From NCBI GenBank assembly GCA_951640165.1, contig OX621237.1:4216001-4280000 (forward strand): a DNA stretch of 64,000 bases, given 5' to 3'. The notes below the pieces were generated by a model. That model was not told where the DNA came from, searched no databases, and was given only the letters and a program-made list of their open reading frames with translations. Each line of letters begins with the position of its first letter. Position 1 is the stretch's first letter. Source of the stretch: Pseudoips prasinana. Taxonomy: Eukaryota > Arthropoda > Insecta > Lepidoptera > Nolidae. Made by a program: the position numbers and the translations under genes. Positions 22,037 through 33,255 of this stretch are shown here, in pieces.

Positions 22037-22145
22037 CACCCAAATACAGAACAAATGATCGTGCTAATCACACAAAGATTCGTTTCAAGTGGAGATTGAA
22101 AACACGACCTCTGACTTAGCAGTCAAACTGACTATCCACTAAAGC
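22037..22145 (-). mobile_element. SINE2, right part
   Basis: GATCGTGCTAATCACACAAA and the reversed head with CACGACCTCTGACTTAGCAG and CACTAAAGCGTCA complete the split copy. Confidence 0.65.
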
Positions 22146-22395
22146 GTCAGGTTATTTTTTTATATTATAGATATATAACTATTTAAAAAATATAAAACCG
22201 ACTTTTAACGACAACTGATTAATACAAAATATGAATGAAACGTAACTGAAAGCGTGGCGTACCAAATAAAAATCATATCATAATATTATCATAATCGGTT
22301 TAAAATGACTTATAAGTGCTACTAAATACACATAGGAACAGTCCAACTAATAACCTCCTTCTTTAGAAGTTGGTAAAATATGTATTAGTAACCCG

Positions 22396-22527
22396 AAAAG
22401 AGGTGCCCTCTGGCCCGGATACTTAGTTTATAGTCTCATTTGCTAGACAGCTTCACTCACTATTATTAGGTACCCGGTGAAGCAGTGAAAGCCTCCTAGG
22501 CTATCTGTAAACGGCATGTTAAAAAAA
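22396..22527 (+). mobile_element. Jockey 3' UTR relic
   Basis: GGTGCCCTCTGGCCCGGATA, CTTAGTTTATAGTC and CCGGTGAAGCAGTGAAAGCC, followed by GGCATGTTAAAAAAA, parallel the 3' end of the intact Jockey at 53.7-53.9 kb. It is a short 5'-truncated copy of a related element. Confidence 0.7.
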
Positions 22528-22736
22528 TATCGGTGACGTAGAGACAGAGCAAAAGATCTATAAATAAATAATTGTGATTTCCACCGTGGAGTTGGTGGAA
22601 TTGTAATGTTTGACTTTTAGACTACACGTTTGGCGTTTGATTACGGTATACTTAAAGTTCGTTCATATAACATAATGTAAATATAAATATTGGACGAAAT
22701 ACTGAGCTTAATTTAATTCGACGGGATGTTTGGCGT

Positions 22737-22815
22737 GGTTGGTAGATTTCATGCAGCTTCCCTTTCATGCCGCAGGTCGTGGGTTCGATTCCCACCCAGG
22801 ACAGAGCTTACTTAT
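22737..22815 (+). mobile_element. SINE2 head fragment
   Basis: A box-B motif GTGGGTTCGATTCCCACCCA with CATGCCGCAGGTC upstream. The downstream part does not match the SINE2 body, so only the head is recognised. Confidence 0.5.
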
Positions 22816-23683
22816 GGTCACCTCATAGTATCACCACCGCCATGAGAGTGCCCATCTCTCACCATCAAAGGAGCCACAAGTGCGACAAGCCACAATGTAT
22901 ATTACACCTTATGTTAAACGCTGTCATCGTGAACAAGTTCAAATTGATTACCTTCCATTATCTTTAAATCAGCTGTTAACATCTGATTATCTCTTGAGAG
23001 AGGCACATACTTTGTGTCGTCTCTATATAAAAACCCTTATAAATGGTACAGCTATCTACTTCCATTATAAAACAATTTAGGTTTCGCTTTACGCACTTTA
23101 AAAAGCGCTTTTCTATCGAGTATCATGAAAAGCCGTGACTAAACAAATTATTGAGTCAAAAGCTGAATGCAATTGTTCGACATTTCTATCTCCCTTTAAC
23201 AAATCGCGTTGTCTCTCTCATATACACTCGCGCACACATTAAGGGTACACGTATAAGCTGCTTATTGTATTTTTATAGTTATTTTGATCGTCACACACAG
23301 AGTTTATTGTGTGGATTATCCTATATTAATACGGAATAGGGTATTACATTTATTGTGCCCGAATGTACACAGCTGATGTTTTTCGAGACAATAGGTTTCT
23401 GTTTGCGAATCGCCGGTACGAGCTTTTGTACTATTTTTTTTTATAACTTGTAAATATGTTCCATTTTAATTGAAAATATGTTTTGTGTTTTATTTGCGTC
23501 ATACTTACAATTATACTCATTATAAATGGAATTAATATCAATAGCGTTGTTAAAATATTGATTTAATTATGTTTAATTAGCTTCGTAATGTTGATACATA
23601 TTGTTTGTTGTAAAAGAATTTCATGTGGAACATGTGGCTGAAGATTTCAACATCTATTCTGTATGAAATGTAAATAAATTGCT
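22816..23683. other. Unassigned AT-rich sequence
   Basis: Short open frames only, none resembling a known protein. Confidence 0.4.
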
Positions 23684-23890
23684 TCGTTGGCCTAATCGAT
23701 GCGTGTACACATAACGATGTCCTGGGTTTAAATCTCGGGTTGGGTGAAAAAACGTTATTGTAATTCTCAGTAGCTGCTAAAGTGGAAGAGGTTGGTGTTA
23801 CACCTTATCATGTAAAGCCATCTTTTTTGAACCTGACCTCTCTCCAGTCTTGTTGGCTAGTCCCTCTAATCGAATCGAAGTAAGGGTGAT
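23684..23890 (+). mobile_element. SINE4, tRNA-derived
   Basis: An A-box-like CGTTGGCCTAATCGATGCG and box-B-like GGGTTTAAATCTCGGG are spaced as in a tRNA gene. The body follows (GTAAAGCCATCTTTTTTGAA, CTGACCTCTCTCCAGTCTTG). It is the only copy in the window, and its single-copy state makes the family assignment tentative. Confidence 0.5.
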
Positions 23891-24119
23891 TTTCCATCAG
23901 AGATGTGCCAATAACCAATCATATTCTTTGGTCAATATAGTTTAACACTGGCGGCTTAACGGGTTCAACTAAGCTATAGTTTTTGTATGGATGGATACGA
24001 GCCCTGGATTTGTGCTATGGATGTATGCATGTGGTGTAACTATGTATACGACGCGGAGTAGCAGTAAGCGCATAGCTCGAGCTGCGAATCATTCTCGCAA
24101 TCTTTCTCGCGGCGCAGTA

Positions 24120-24332
24120 TTTTTGCTTTGTGGTGACGGCATAGAATATCATTGCCCCATTTCATCCCGAGGGAAGACCTATCTGAGAACGGGCAGCAGC
24201 GTTTTTCTGTAAACTATGACGCTATGCTTTCGCCAACCCGTCTGCCAAGCGTGGCGATTATGGCATAGGTATCCCCCATTCCTTGGAGAGGCTTTTGTCC
24301 AGCAGTGGACATACTTTGGCTGACATGATGAG
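24120..24332 (+). mobile_element. Family R, best plus-strand copy
   Basis: Order: GGTGACGGCATAGAATATCA, CCCCATTTCATCCCGAGGGA, GAACGGGCAGCAGCGTTTTT, CGTCTGCCAAGCGTGGCGAT, and the 3' end GTCCAGCAGTGGACATACTT, TGGCTGACATGATGA. The last part is nearly the same as the RTE 3' end (GTCCAGCAGTGGACGTCTTT, CGGATGATATAATGATGATG). I therefore infer a nonautonomous element mobilised by RTE machinery. Confidence 0.75.
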
Positions 24333-24689
24333 TATCTTTATAGCACATCTTACTCGCCCCGCTACATAGTTTAGTATCAATGTAATCACTCCCATAGTGA
24401 CAGCTTAGCTTTTACATCTTCGCAGCATATCTAGGTACCTATCACATCTCTGGTGAAAAAGTAGCATTAAGAGTTACGCAATCAGCTGGGCATTATGATG
24501 GGTGTCGCGCAGTTGCTAATATCTGTAAGACGTGCCACCATGGCCCAAACTTAACCAGGAGATTTTTTATGAGTTCTGCCCTAAGTTAACGCAGCTTAAT
24601 CACCTAGTTCACCTCTTAGGCTCTAGAATTGCACCAAGTTGTAAAAGCACCTTGGTGACTAAGACAAGTGACCTCGACAGAATATAACT
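24333..24689. other. Unassigned sequence
   Basis: No repeat or gene recognised. Confidence 0.4.
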
Positions 24690-24690
24690 T

Positions 24691-25739
24691 TTTAGGGTTC
24701 CGTAGCCAAATGGCAAAAAACGGAACCCTTGTAGATTCATCATGTCTGTTTGTCTGTCTGTCTGTCTGTCCGTCCGTATGTCACAGCCACTTTTTGCCGA
24801 AACTATAAGAGCTATACAGTTGAAACTTGGTAAGTAGATGTATTCTGTGAACCGCATTAAGATTTTCTCACAAAAATAAAAAAAGAATAATAACTTTGGG
24901 AGTTCACCATACATAGCACTGAAACTCAAATTTTGATGTGAAACATCTATAGCCGCACGTAAAACAGATTTCTGGCGTGGCGACGCATGCCGTGGTTTTT
25001 TTTTAGTTCCTATCACAATATGTTCTTTTCGTCTTCGACTTCGACTTCTACTTGGACTTCGACTTGACTTCGACTTTGACTTCGACTGCGACATATACTT
25101 CGACTGCGACTTATACTGCGACTTATACTTCGACTTCGACTGCGACTTATACTTCGACTTCGACTTCGTCTTCGACTTCGACATGACTTCGACTTTGACT
25201 TCGACTGCGACTTATACTTCGACTTCGACATCGATTTCGACTTTGACTTCGACTTCGACTTATACTTCGACTTCGACTGCGACTTATACTTCGACTTCGA
25301 CTTCTGCATATTACTTTTACAAAATAATGTCGATGTTTCACATCTGCCAGGCGTCCCGTGACGGCTCACATTTTTTTTTCTCATGGTACCCATACATGCC
25401 ATCTATGGATAGGTCTTCAAAAATGATATTGAGGTTCCTTATATCATTTTTTTTCTAAACTGAATAGTTTGCGCGAGAGACACTTCCAAATTGGTAAAAT
25501 AAGTGTCCCACCCCCTGTAACTTCTACAATAAGAGAATGATTAAATTATAAATATATATATGATGTACATTACCATGAAAACTAACAACGAAAATTGGTT
25601 TGAACGAGATCTTGCAAGTAGTTTTTTTTAATACGTCATAAATCTTAAACCGCAAATTACCTTTCATTTAATCAGCTGAAATACTTGCTGCTATGGAACC
25701 CTTCATGTGCGAGTCCGACTCGCACTTGGCCGGTTTTTT
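24691..25739 (+). repeat. Repeat family M, long form with nested insert
   Basis: The left end is TAGGGTTCCGTAGCCAAATG, a TGTC microsatellite and GTCACAGCCACTTTTTGCCG. The right end is GAACCCTTCATGTGCGAGTC, CGACTCGCACTTGGCCGG. Inner landmarks GATTTTCTCACAAAAATA, GCGCGAGAGACACTTCC and TTGGTTTGAACGAGATCTTG recur in the minus copy at 39.4-40.0 kb. Between about 24935 and 25355 it contains foreign material with a hexamer array. The class is not certain. Confidence 0.7.
25020..25312. repeat. TTCGAC-type hexanucleotide array
   Basis: About 290 bp built from TTCGAC with variants TGCGAC, TTATAC and TTTGAC, often as the higher-order unit TTCGACTGCGACTTATAC. On the minus strand it reads as alternating Lys-Ser and Arg-Ser peptides in different frames, which are a by-product of the repeat and not an SR protein. 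The array is bracketed by the inverted 13-mers GATGTGAAACATC (about 24936) and GATGTTTCACATC (about 25331). Confidence 0.85.
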
Positions 25740-25740
25740 T

Positions 25741-27035
25741 ATAATTCACGGGGAACGCCGGTAGCCAAAAGTATCTGCGGGTGGGTATTATGCCGAACTC
25801 GCACCGACTAATCCTAACCTGATGTCCCCCACATCCCGCCCCGCGAACATATTTGAGTCAAATAAATAGCTGTACTGTGCGAATACCCTATATGCAAGGG
25901 CACCCATATAATAACGATTATAATCTCAACTAAATTACTATCCAAAATGTCTTGGAATCCACGCTTAACTCAGTCAATAACCACTTCAACTTTTTTTTAT
26001 CCCCCAAGTGACAGCAAGTTACTAGCAGTACCTATGGAAGATTTCCAAGAACTTAGCACTTAAACCTTAATAAAAGGCCACACCACAAAGCAATCACCTC
26101 CAATTCTTAACATCATGCCAATAAAAATATCTAAAAGCTTATAAGTACTTTTTAACCTCTAATGTGAAGATTTTTAAACCCTTTAGCGTCCATAAATCGA
26201 ATCCAATAAATGCCATCACCAACAATACTAAATTAAATGTAAGCCCTTAGACACCAAAAGTAATGGATAAACATTACAAATAGAAATATTCTCTTTACAC
26301 GCATTCAAAAAGACAATTGAACCTATAAATCATAGACTTGACAAGAAAACATGGTTCTACAAACTTATCACTGTAACCACCAAACTAACAATCGCGCAAG
26401 AATCAACCTTAACTATCAAAAAATAAGAGACAGCAAATATAGATACAGGTGTAAGTTGTAGTACTAACACAACACGCATTCGCCGCCCTGCCGTTTAAAA
26501 ACGACTTCAATCGAGTTTCGCGTAAATTATGGGACAACCCTAAACAATGTGAAGAAAAAAAAGAGTCATTCGCTAATGGATTTTGTTCTCAAAAATTAAT
26601 TTGGGGGTACTTGACAAAACTGTATGCACCCAATCAGAGGTGACACTAGCGTTAGGGTTGAACAGTTTTGTTGTTCTTGTGGGAGAGTTGGTTAATGGAG
26701 AAATTATAATTAAGTTTTCCAATGGAATATATTTTACAAGTGTGATACTAAATGTAGATTTATAATGTTTTTTTTTTTTTATTTTTCTTTTAATTTTGTA
26801 TCTCTCCTTTCCGAATTTTATATGTTTCATATTTGGTATCTAAATAATAAAAGCTAAAAAAGGCAATCTGTTCGAGTTACTACAAATAACATTAATTTGG
26901 TAACACTTATACACAAATATGTAATTATTTCTATTTCAAAAGCGTGGAGGAAATAAATATCACATACTCAGGTCGACAATCCTAATTTTTTCACAGGTGT
27001 CATACCTGTAAAAAGTCAACGCAATTAAAAGACAC
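25741..27035. other. Unassigned AT-rich sequence
   Basis: Mostly A-rich. Open frames at 26573-26830 are short and on opposite strands, with no recognised product. Confidence 0.4.
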
Positions 27036-27158
27036 GGTCGTTAATTCCGAATATTTTTACTGACAAAAGGAATCAAAACCTAGGGTATTTTCAGACAACA
27101 GAAAATACCCTAGGTTTTGATTTCCTTTTGACAGTAAAAATATTCGGAAATAACGACC
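27036..27158. repeat. 123-bp near-perfect palindrome
   Basis: The arms 27036-27092 and 27101-27158 (ACCTAGGGTATTTTC and its complement at the centre, GGTCGTTA at the outer end) have an 8-base spacer AGACAACA and two or three differences. No flanking duplication is evident. Confidence 0.85.
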
Positions 27159-27195
27159 ATAACGACCTTAGAGTCATTTGTCAAGAGTTAGTGTT

Positions 27196-27510
27196 CTCCT
27201 GGTTGATTTCGGCCACGGCGGCTAGTCTCAATGGAGAGTAACCATCTCTGCGGGACATATTATAGTGTTTGTGCAAACACAGGGACGCTTACTATTCTCT
27301 CGCCCTGATAGTCCGATGGAACAGTTTGCTGACACGACCTGAAACAGTTCACCGCAGTGGCCAATATCCAGAGTCTGGGCTGCTATATTAAATTTTCTTT
27401 TCTCAGCAGTAAAACCTCTATATAATTTTGGTACATCTCGGGATTTGAACTCAGGTCCTCATTATCTGCGATTCAACTCGCTACCGCTATCTTGTTGATC
27501 AAACCAACAA
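27196..27510 (-). mobile_element. SINE3 copy, full length but diverged
   Basis: The plus strand shows the tail first (TTGATTTCGGCCACGGCGGC, GTGCAAACACAGGGACGCTT), then GTCCGATGGAACAG, and last the reversed tRNA-like head (GGGATTTGAACTCAGGTCCT, ACTCGCTACCGCTATCTTGT). Confidence 0.6.
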
Positions 27511-28082
27511 GATTTTCTGATGTTTGATAGGTATTGCTAATATCATAAATTACAGCAAAAGAAAGAGATCCAAATATTTTAATATTATAGTTACATTGCA
27601 AGAAAACAAGCAGATAGATCTGTGATCCTGGATTCCTGATATGCGCAGACTATTTACATAATCAAAAGTTGGTGCGGAATCGTCGGTGGGTAAATCTGGC
27701 TCCCATTTTTATCTTACTCTATATCGCGTTAAAACTCTAGACCTTTTATTTTACTTCTATACGACGTGAAAGTTTTTGGGTCTGGTTAAAGAATCCTTCT
27801 TTAGACAACCAAGTTTCTATATCTAGTACTAAGAACGTCCGTGTGTGAGTTTGCCTTTGCCCACCCCGATAAACTCTGGTGACATTTCTCACACCATTTG
27901 TTTGTGATGCAGCCCTTTATGTCCGTATTGGCAGCCTTTACATGCCATCGAAAACATTTTGGAGATCAATCATGCATGCATATTTCCTCATAAAAAAATA
28001 CGAGATAAATAGTTTCTAATACTCATAAGACTTCGCTAAGTCAGTTCATTTTCTTGGTTCTGTACTTGATATCACAGACATC
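27511..28082. other. Unassigned sequence
   Basis: No gene or repeat recognised. Confidence 0.4.
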
Positions 28083-28372
28083 TACAGTCAAAGGTCGACA
28101 AACGAGCAAGTGGGTCACCTGATGGTAAGTGATCACCGCCGCCCAAGGACACTCGCAACACCAGAGGAGTCGCGAATGCGTTGCCGGCCTTTAAGAGTCA
28201 GCAAACAAGTGTTGCTGACCCTTCCCCCCACCCCGATGAGCTCTGGCGACCTTACTCACACTCAGAAACACAACATCAAATTATTAATGTTATTATTAAG
28301 GAATGTCTTCTGTAAGGTGGAGGTACTTCCCCAGTCGGGCTGCTCCTCGAGCGAATGAACGCTATGCCCTAC
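28083..28372 (-). repeat. Repeat family F, minus copy
   Basis: GGGTCACCTGATGGTAAGTG, GATCACCGCCGCCCA, CTCGCAACACCAGAGGAGTC and AGGTGGAGGTACTTCCCCAG invert the order of the plus copy at 8.4-8.6 kb. Confidence 0.65.
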
Positions 28373-28430
28373 CTCTTGTTGTTACATACACACTTCATGT
28401 ACTTTTGTTGTTACATGAAGTGTGTTTTGT

Positions 28431-29287
28431 ATGATGCACACTCACGTACATATGTACGTACTGCTACTAATTAGCGCTACCTCGCGTCACAGTGTTTGCA
28501 ACTTATATCATACAAAGACTTCCCAAAAGATCTCCATAATTACTAGTCTTGAGATAAAATCAGCATTTCGAGTTATAGCAAAATAATAACTATACGCACT
28601 GGCATAAAATTAAATTTATAGTAAAATATGATTCCCTCACCTTTCTCTGATTTATAGCAACCCTATCCACCCCTATTACCTAAGGGCGACAAAACTTAGA
28701 TCTCCGGCTTACAGGGTGAAGTGGCATTGTTTCTGGTAGCCCTATGGCTAACTTTTTAATTTATTAACGAAAGGGTTGCCACTCGTAAAAATTACTTTTA
28801 TTGTTTGTAACGACGTCTCGGCCTACGTGATAACAATGTGTAATACAATTCACTTTTATGGGAATGTCATACCACCAAATTAAATAGACCCCTAATTTCT
28901 ATACCTTCGTTCGATTTATAAGGATCTTTTTAGATTGTAAGGTGTTATTTAAGGCTCCACGTGTGGTAACGATTAAAATTCAAGTCGAAGTCAAGTATGT
29001 TTCGTTATCAACTTTGTGTTAGACTATGAGTAAGGAACCTGTTTTCTTTTTAAATTGTCTATGATTTAGTGCACTGGGAATGTTTTTTGGTGACATTCGA
29101 ACGTGGTACTTAGACAACGATACGGTTATGAATATTATTTATTAATATTGACTGTCATGAGTTTCTAACCAGTTTCTGTCACAAACATGTTGAATCAAAA
29201 CAAAATTTTGCTTGTTTCTGTACCTAAATACCTGTATATTTAGTTACAAAATCATTATTGTCGGTATGCCTTAAGGTTTTAAGGACG
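28431..29287. other. Unassigned sequence; small hairpin at its left edge
   Basis: A small inverted repeat (ACACACTTCATGTA / TACATGAAGTGTGT) lies at about 28388-28426. The remainder has no coding or repeat signal that I recognise. Confidence 0.4.
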
Positions 29288-29522
29288 GGCCTGTTGGTGT
29301 TGTTGGGAAATGCTTGTTTTTCACGCCGGAGGTCGTGGGTTCGATTCCCACCCAGGACAGATATTTGTGTGCATGAACATGTCTGTTTGTTCTAAGTCTG
29401 GGTGTAATTATCTATATAAGTATGTATTTACAAAAGAAAAGTAGAATATCTAGAATATTAGTTATCCAGAGTTCCATAGTACAAGCTCTGCTTAGTTTGG
29501 GGTCATAGGGCCGCGTGTAAAA
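29288..29522 (+). mobile_element. SINE2, reference copy
   Basis: The head has box B (GTGGGTTCGATTCCCACCCA) and the body GGACAGATATTTGTGTGCAT, TGTCTGTTTGTTC and TAAGTCTGGGTGTAATTA. The tail CCATAGTACAAGCTCTGCTT, AGTTTGGGG is shared with SINE1. The A-box region (GGCCTGTTGGTGTTGTTGGG) is weaker. Confidence 0.75.
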
Positions 29523-30377
29523 AAAATACTTCTTTATCGTTTTTTCTTACCTGAATTGGTGGGGTCGCAGCTTAATGACACTAACTGAAGATCATACAGT
29601 AATCCCTCAAAACATCAGGTTCACTAAAAATAAAATCTCCTATATTTCCGCATGCAGATCATAATCAGGGATCTAGAGAGTATTGCACGTGGTGAGCGCA
29701 CAAGGTACCGGAATGCTCTTCTTTCTTTTCTTACTTTCCCGGGATAAGAGGAGCAAGTGGGGACAGATAATTTATATATGATTCCATTCCCATTACAATC
29801 GGGAACATTTACGGCAAGTCCGTCAGAGGCCGCCCGGGTCTACACAGCACACCGCACCTGGTAACAAGCCGCCGACAGCACGAAATAGGAGGAAATATTC
29901 ATTATATTCTCAAGGCAAATTTAAACTTGAAACAGAAACTAACAACAAGAAAAACCAAATAAAATCCCAACTCGCAAAACCCTTTGCGAAATAACAACCT
30001 TTAACTTTTCCGGCATTCAATTGAAGTCGGGAACTTTGGTAAACCGAATTTTACTTCGTATTCAAACAGGACGAAGAGGGCAGACATTATCGCGCTCAGT
30101 GTTGATTCTATCAAAAATCTACTTGAAATTCACGTTGTATAGGTAATGTATGGTGATTTGACTGCAAAGGGAGTGATTGTAATAGATTTGGTACAGAGGG
30201 AAATGGCGGTAGATGGTGGCGATACGATTTAGAACCAAGTAAAAGTGTTAAACATATAAATTTTTTTCCAACTTGCCTTTATTTAGCCAACTTTAGTCTC
30301 GACCAGAAGAATAACAATAAACTTACTGATTACTTTAAAAATACTACGTATATTTGCTACTTTTTTATGATCTTATC
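29523..30377. other. Unassigned sequence
   Basis: No gene or repeat recognised. Confidence 0.4.
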
Positions 30378-30610
30378 ATCATTACAGCTAAATAAGTCCA
30401 CTGCTGGACCAGCCTCCCTCAAGAATCGTCTTGGGGGGATATGCCATAATCGCCACGCTTGGCAGACGGGTTGGCGATCGCAGTAAGATGGTCATAGTAA
30501 TCAGAAGGAAGCTGCTGCCCATCCTCTGGTAGATATTCCCTCGGGTCGACTTCTACGCCCCCCACGGGATGAGATGGGGTGATGATATTCTGATTCTGAT
30601 ATTTGTCGCC
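30378..30610 (-). mobile_element. Family R, minus copy
   Basis: The plus strand starts with the reversed RTE-like tail (CATCATTACAGCTAAATAAG, TCCACTGCTGGACC), then CGCCACGCTTGGCAGACGGG and GCCCCCCACGGGATGAGATG, and ends GCCGTCACCACAC. Confidence 0.75.
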
Positions 30611-30667
30611 GTCACCACACATGATCTTATAATTTTTCATAATAAAAACATCTTTTAAGCTCTTAGC

Positions 30668-30870
30668 TGGATTTCGGCTACGGTAACCGCGAAATCTAGC
30701 CAATTATGCAAGACATATAATAGAGCACAAAGATGTATATCATAATCTGAATGGATGGTGCTTTGACAAGACTGGGAAGAGAACTCCGAGGCACGGGTGT
30801 ATAGCCCTATAATATTCAGACTCCGGGTGCTATTGGGTGATTTCTTTGCCAGACAAATTCCAATAACCCA
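30668..30870 (-). repeat. SINE3-related tail fragment
   Basis: GGATTTCGGCTACGGTAACC and AAGACATATAATAGAGCACA correspond to the SINE3 tail at 11.6 and 27.2 kb. ACTCCGAGGCACGGGTGTAT matches the middle of the copy at 57.4 kb. Confidence 0.45.
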
Positions 30871-32251
30871 TATTGGCTTGAATCGGGATTTTATATTACC
30901 ACTACACTATAGATCATTAAGGTTTTCATTAGCATCTTATTTAATAGTAATATAAATATATAAATTTAAGTTAATTTTTACCTTCTTTCTTCGGTTGCGA
31001 CCCGTGACTTACATAAGTCAGTGTTTAATTAATCCAAAGTTGCTACTAGTCATTACTTTTTAAAAAGAATTTAAACGTCGCAAAATATACATAAAGCATC
31101 GAAACGGATAACATTAACGGGAGCAAAGGTCTCTGAAAAAGGTCATGTTGATGCGAAGTATATTTTTATGGAAATGTGGTACCGATGGCTACACAATGGA
31201 TGAGAATCTCTGGTGAGTGACGCCACAATATAAGGACACAAAATACACAAAAATATTGTGTTTATTTAAAAACATTATTATTCATTGCCGTTTCAGTGAC
31301 GCTTCATTTATCTACCTACCAAAAATAATCCAGATGGAACCTATACATTAAAAAAGAGACAACGTCAAAGATCGAAATACAGGTAGTACCAAAGTATCAA
31401 CGAAACAGAATTCAAGGGAAATTAACATCCTTTGTTAGGGTTTTTATGTCCTATAAGAAGCTCCCTGCGCAAGTACTACTACCTATTAGAATACTACTGA
31501 TATTATATCATAAACATTATAATGTCATATACTTTATTATGCCAGAGATCATCAAGAGCATGAAAAAAGGTCGGCAATATGTGATGCCATATATGTTGGA
31601 AAAGTGACCTGCTACAGTTAAAGTACAAGTAGAGAGTAGTGTTAGGTCGGATAGTATTTATTTAAATAAAAATAGCTAAACAATTGTATCGATTATTTAT
31701 AATAATTATTATTTATGTGGCAATACCAAGCGGTGACGTTTGATAGGTTAACGAATCGAATGAATCGGCACTTTTTTCTTGGACCGTGCTACGAATTGGT
31801 CGTGATTAGATAAGGTGCCACTAGGTTATATTTATTGTACTCCATTATTATAGAAGTGTTGCAATAAATAATTAATTGTTTCCTTCATATATAGTTTTAT
31901 TACAGTTGGTGTAATTTTCATATCCCAACATCTGCAGACCATAGTGTAGTAGAATAAACAATATTATAAATGCAAATGTTAGTTTGTTACGCTTTCACGC
32001 CCTAACTTCTGGACTGACCATGAAATTTGGCAAACACGTTGTCAGGGGTACAGAAAAGACATGAGTACTTGTTTATATCAAGCTAGTACAAAATAATTAA
32101 ATGATATTTCTACATTGCCATACCACAGATACAAATTACAATTAGAACCATCATAAGGAATCTCACAAAGCTTTGAAGAAACGTGAACGAAAGACATGCC
32201 AGATCCGCCCATCACACTTAATAGAAAACGTACAAATTACTTAACAAACCA
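30871..32251. other. Mostly unassigned; possible K-type fragment near 31.96 kb
   Basis: At 31950-32060 ATATTATAAATGCAAATGTT, GTTACGCTTTCACGCCC and ATGAAATTTGGCAAACA resemble the reversed 3' region of widespread lepidopteran K-type repeats. Nothing else is recognised. Confidence 0.35.
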
Positions 32252-32387
32252 TTAAGTACACACGGCTACACATCAAGTTATACATTTCCAGTATAAGCTG
32301 ACCTCTCATTGTATGGAAATCCTGTACAATGCGGGATCAGCTTATACTGGAAATGTATAGCTTAATATGTAACCGTGTGTACACTTA
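32252..32387. mobile_element. Putative MITE with long imperfect TIRs
   Basis: The left arm (TTAAGTACACACGGCTACAC, ATACATTTCCAGTATAAGCT) and right arm (AGCTTATACTGGAAATGTAT, AACCGTGTGTACACTTA) differ by several substitutions and indels. That is as expected for an old element rather than a recent palindrome. The superfamily is undetermined. Confidence 0.6.
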
Positions 32388-33026
32388 GTAAGGATAAAAA
32401 AGAGAAAGGATCTATACATTCTCACTCACAACAATTATGATCTCTAGGTAAAATTCACATAATTTTGACAAAAATTCTATGCCCCTTCATATATTCCCTT
32501 CCATCCCTCGGGACGTACCATAGTTTGCGTTGAATGAACCATTTCCAATTGTAAGAAAATCATGGGCGATGCAAATAACACAGGTTGTACATTGTACCGT
32601 CACCAATATACTTGGACCTTTCTCCTTCGAAGATACTGTTGCTTCAGCCGAAAAATATGAAAGGTCTAGAGATAATGGCGAACTGGAATTGTACCGTCAA
32701 ATTTGAATAGACCTTAGAGTTCAAATATCTTGCATGCAATGACAGGTCAAGGTGTAGTGGCGTAGGTTCTTCGTGGTCGATATTTTATTCGTGCTTGTTA
32801 AATTTCTTTGTAGCTCTGAGACTTGACGTATTCGTGTTATTGTTTGTTATTTATAAAAGTGTTTCTTGTTCTATATTATGTATTTTGTGGGTGTGGAGGA
32901 GGTTCCATGTCGGGCAAAATACCACGTACGTCAGATTTAACTTTATATATTTCACTAGTTCAAGAATGGTTGAAAAAATAATTTTAAATTCAAGGTTAAC
33001 ATTTAATTATTTTCAAGATTGGTTTC
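32388..33026. other. Unassigned sequence
   Basis: No gene or repeat recognised. An open frame from 32795 is short and runs into family R. Confidence 0.4.
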
Positions 33027-33255
33027 ATCATGTCAGCCAAATAACGCCCACTGCTGGACAAAAGGTATCCTCAAAGCAGTTATATCTATAATTGGGAGGG
33101 ATATGCCATAATTGCTATGATTGGTGAACGGGTTAGCAATCGCTGTATGATCGTCATACGACACACAGAGACGTTGCTGTTCGTTCTTTGAGAGATATAC
33201 CTTAGGTTAACTTCTACGGGATCTTCTTCACGGGATGAAATGCGGTGGTGATATT
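33027..33255 (-). mobile_element. Family R, minus copy
   Basis: CATCATGTCAGCCAAATAAC, GCCCACTGCTGGACAAA, GGGAGGGATATGCCATAATT, GCTGTTCGTTCTTTGAGAGA and TCACGGGATGAAATGCGGTG follow the family order. Confidence 0.75.

Noticed and set aside
24609..25402. SR-type splicing protein suggested by Lys-Ser and Arg-Ser peptides
   Set aside because: The peptides are read from the TTCGAC hexamer array in several frames at once. No RNA-binding domain or other coding context exists.
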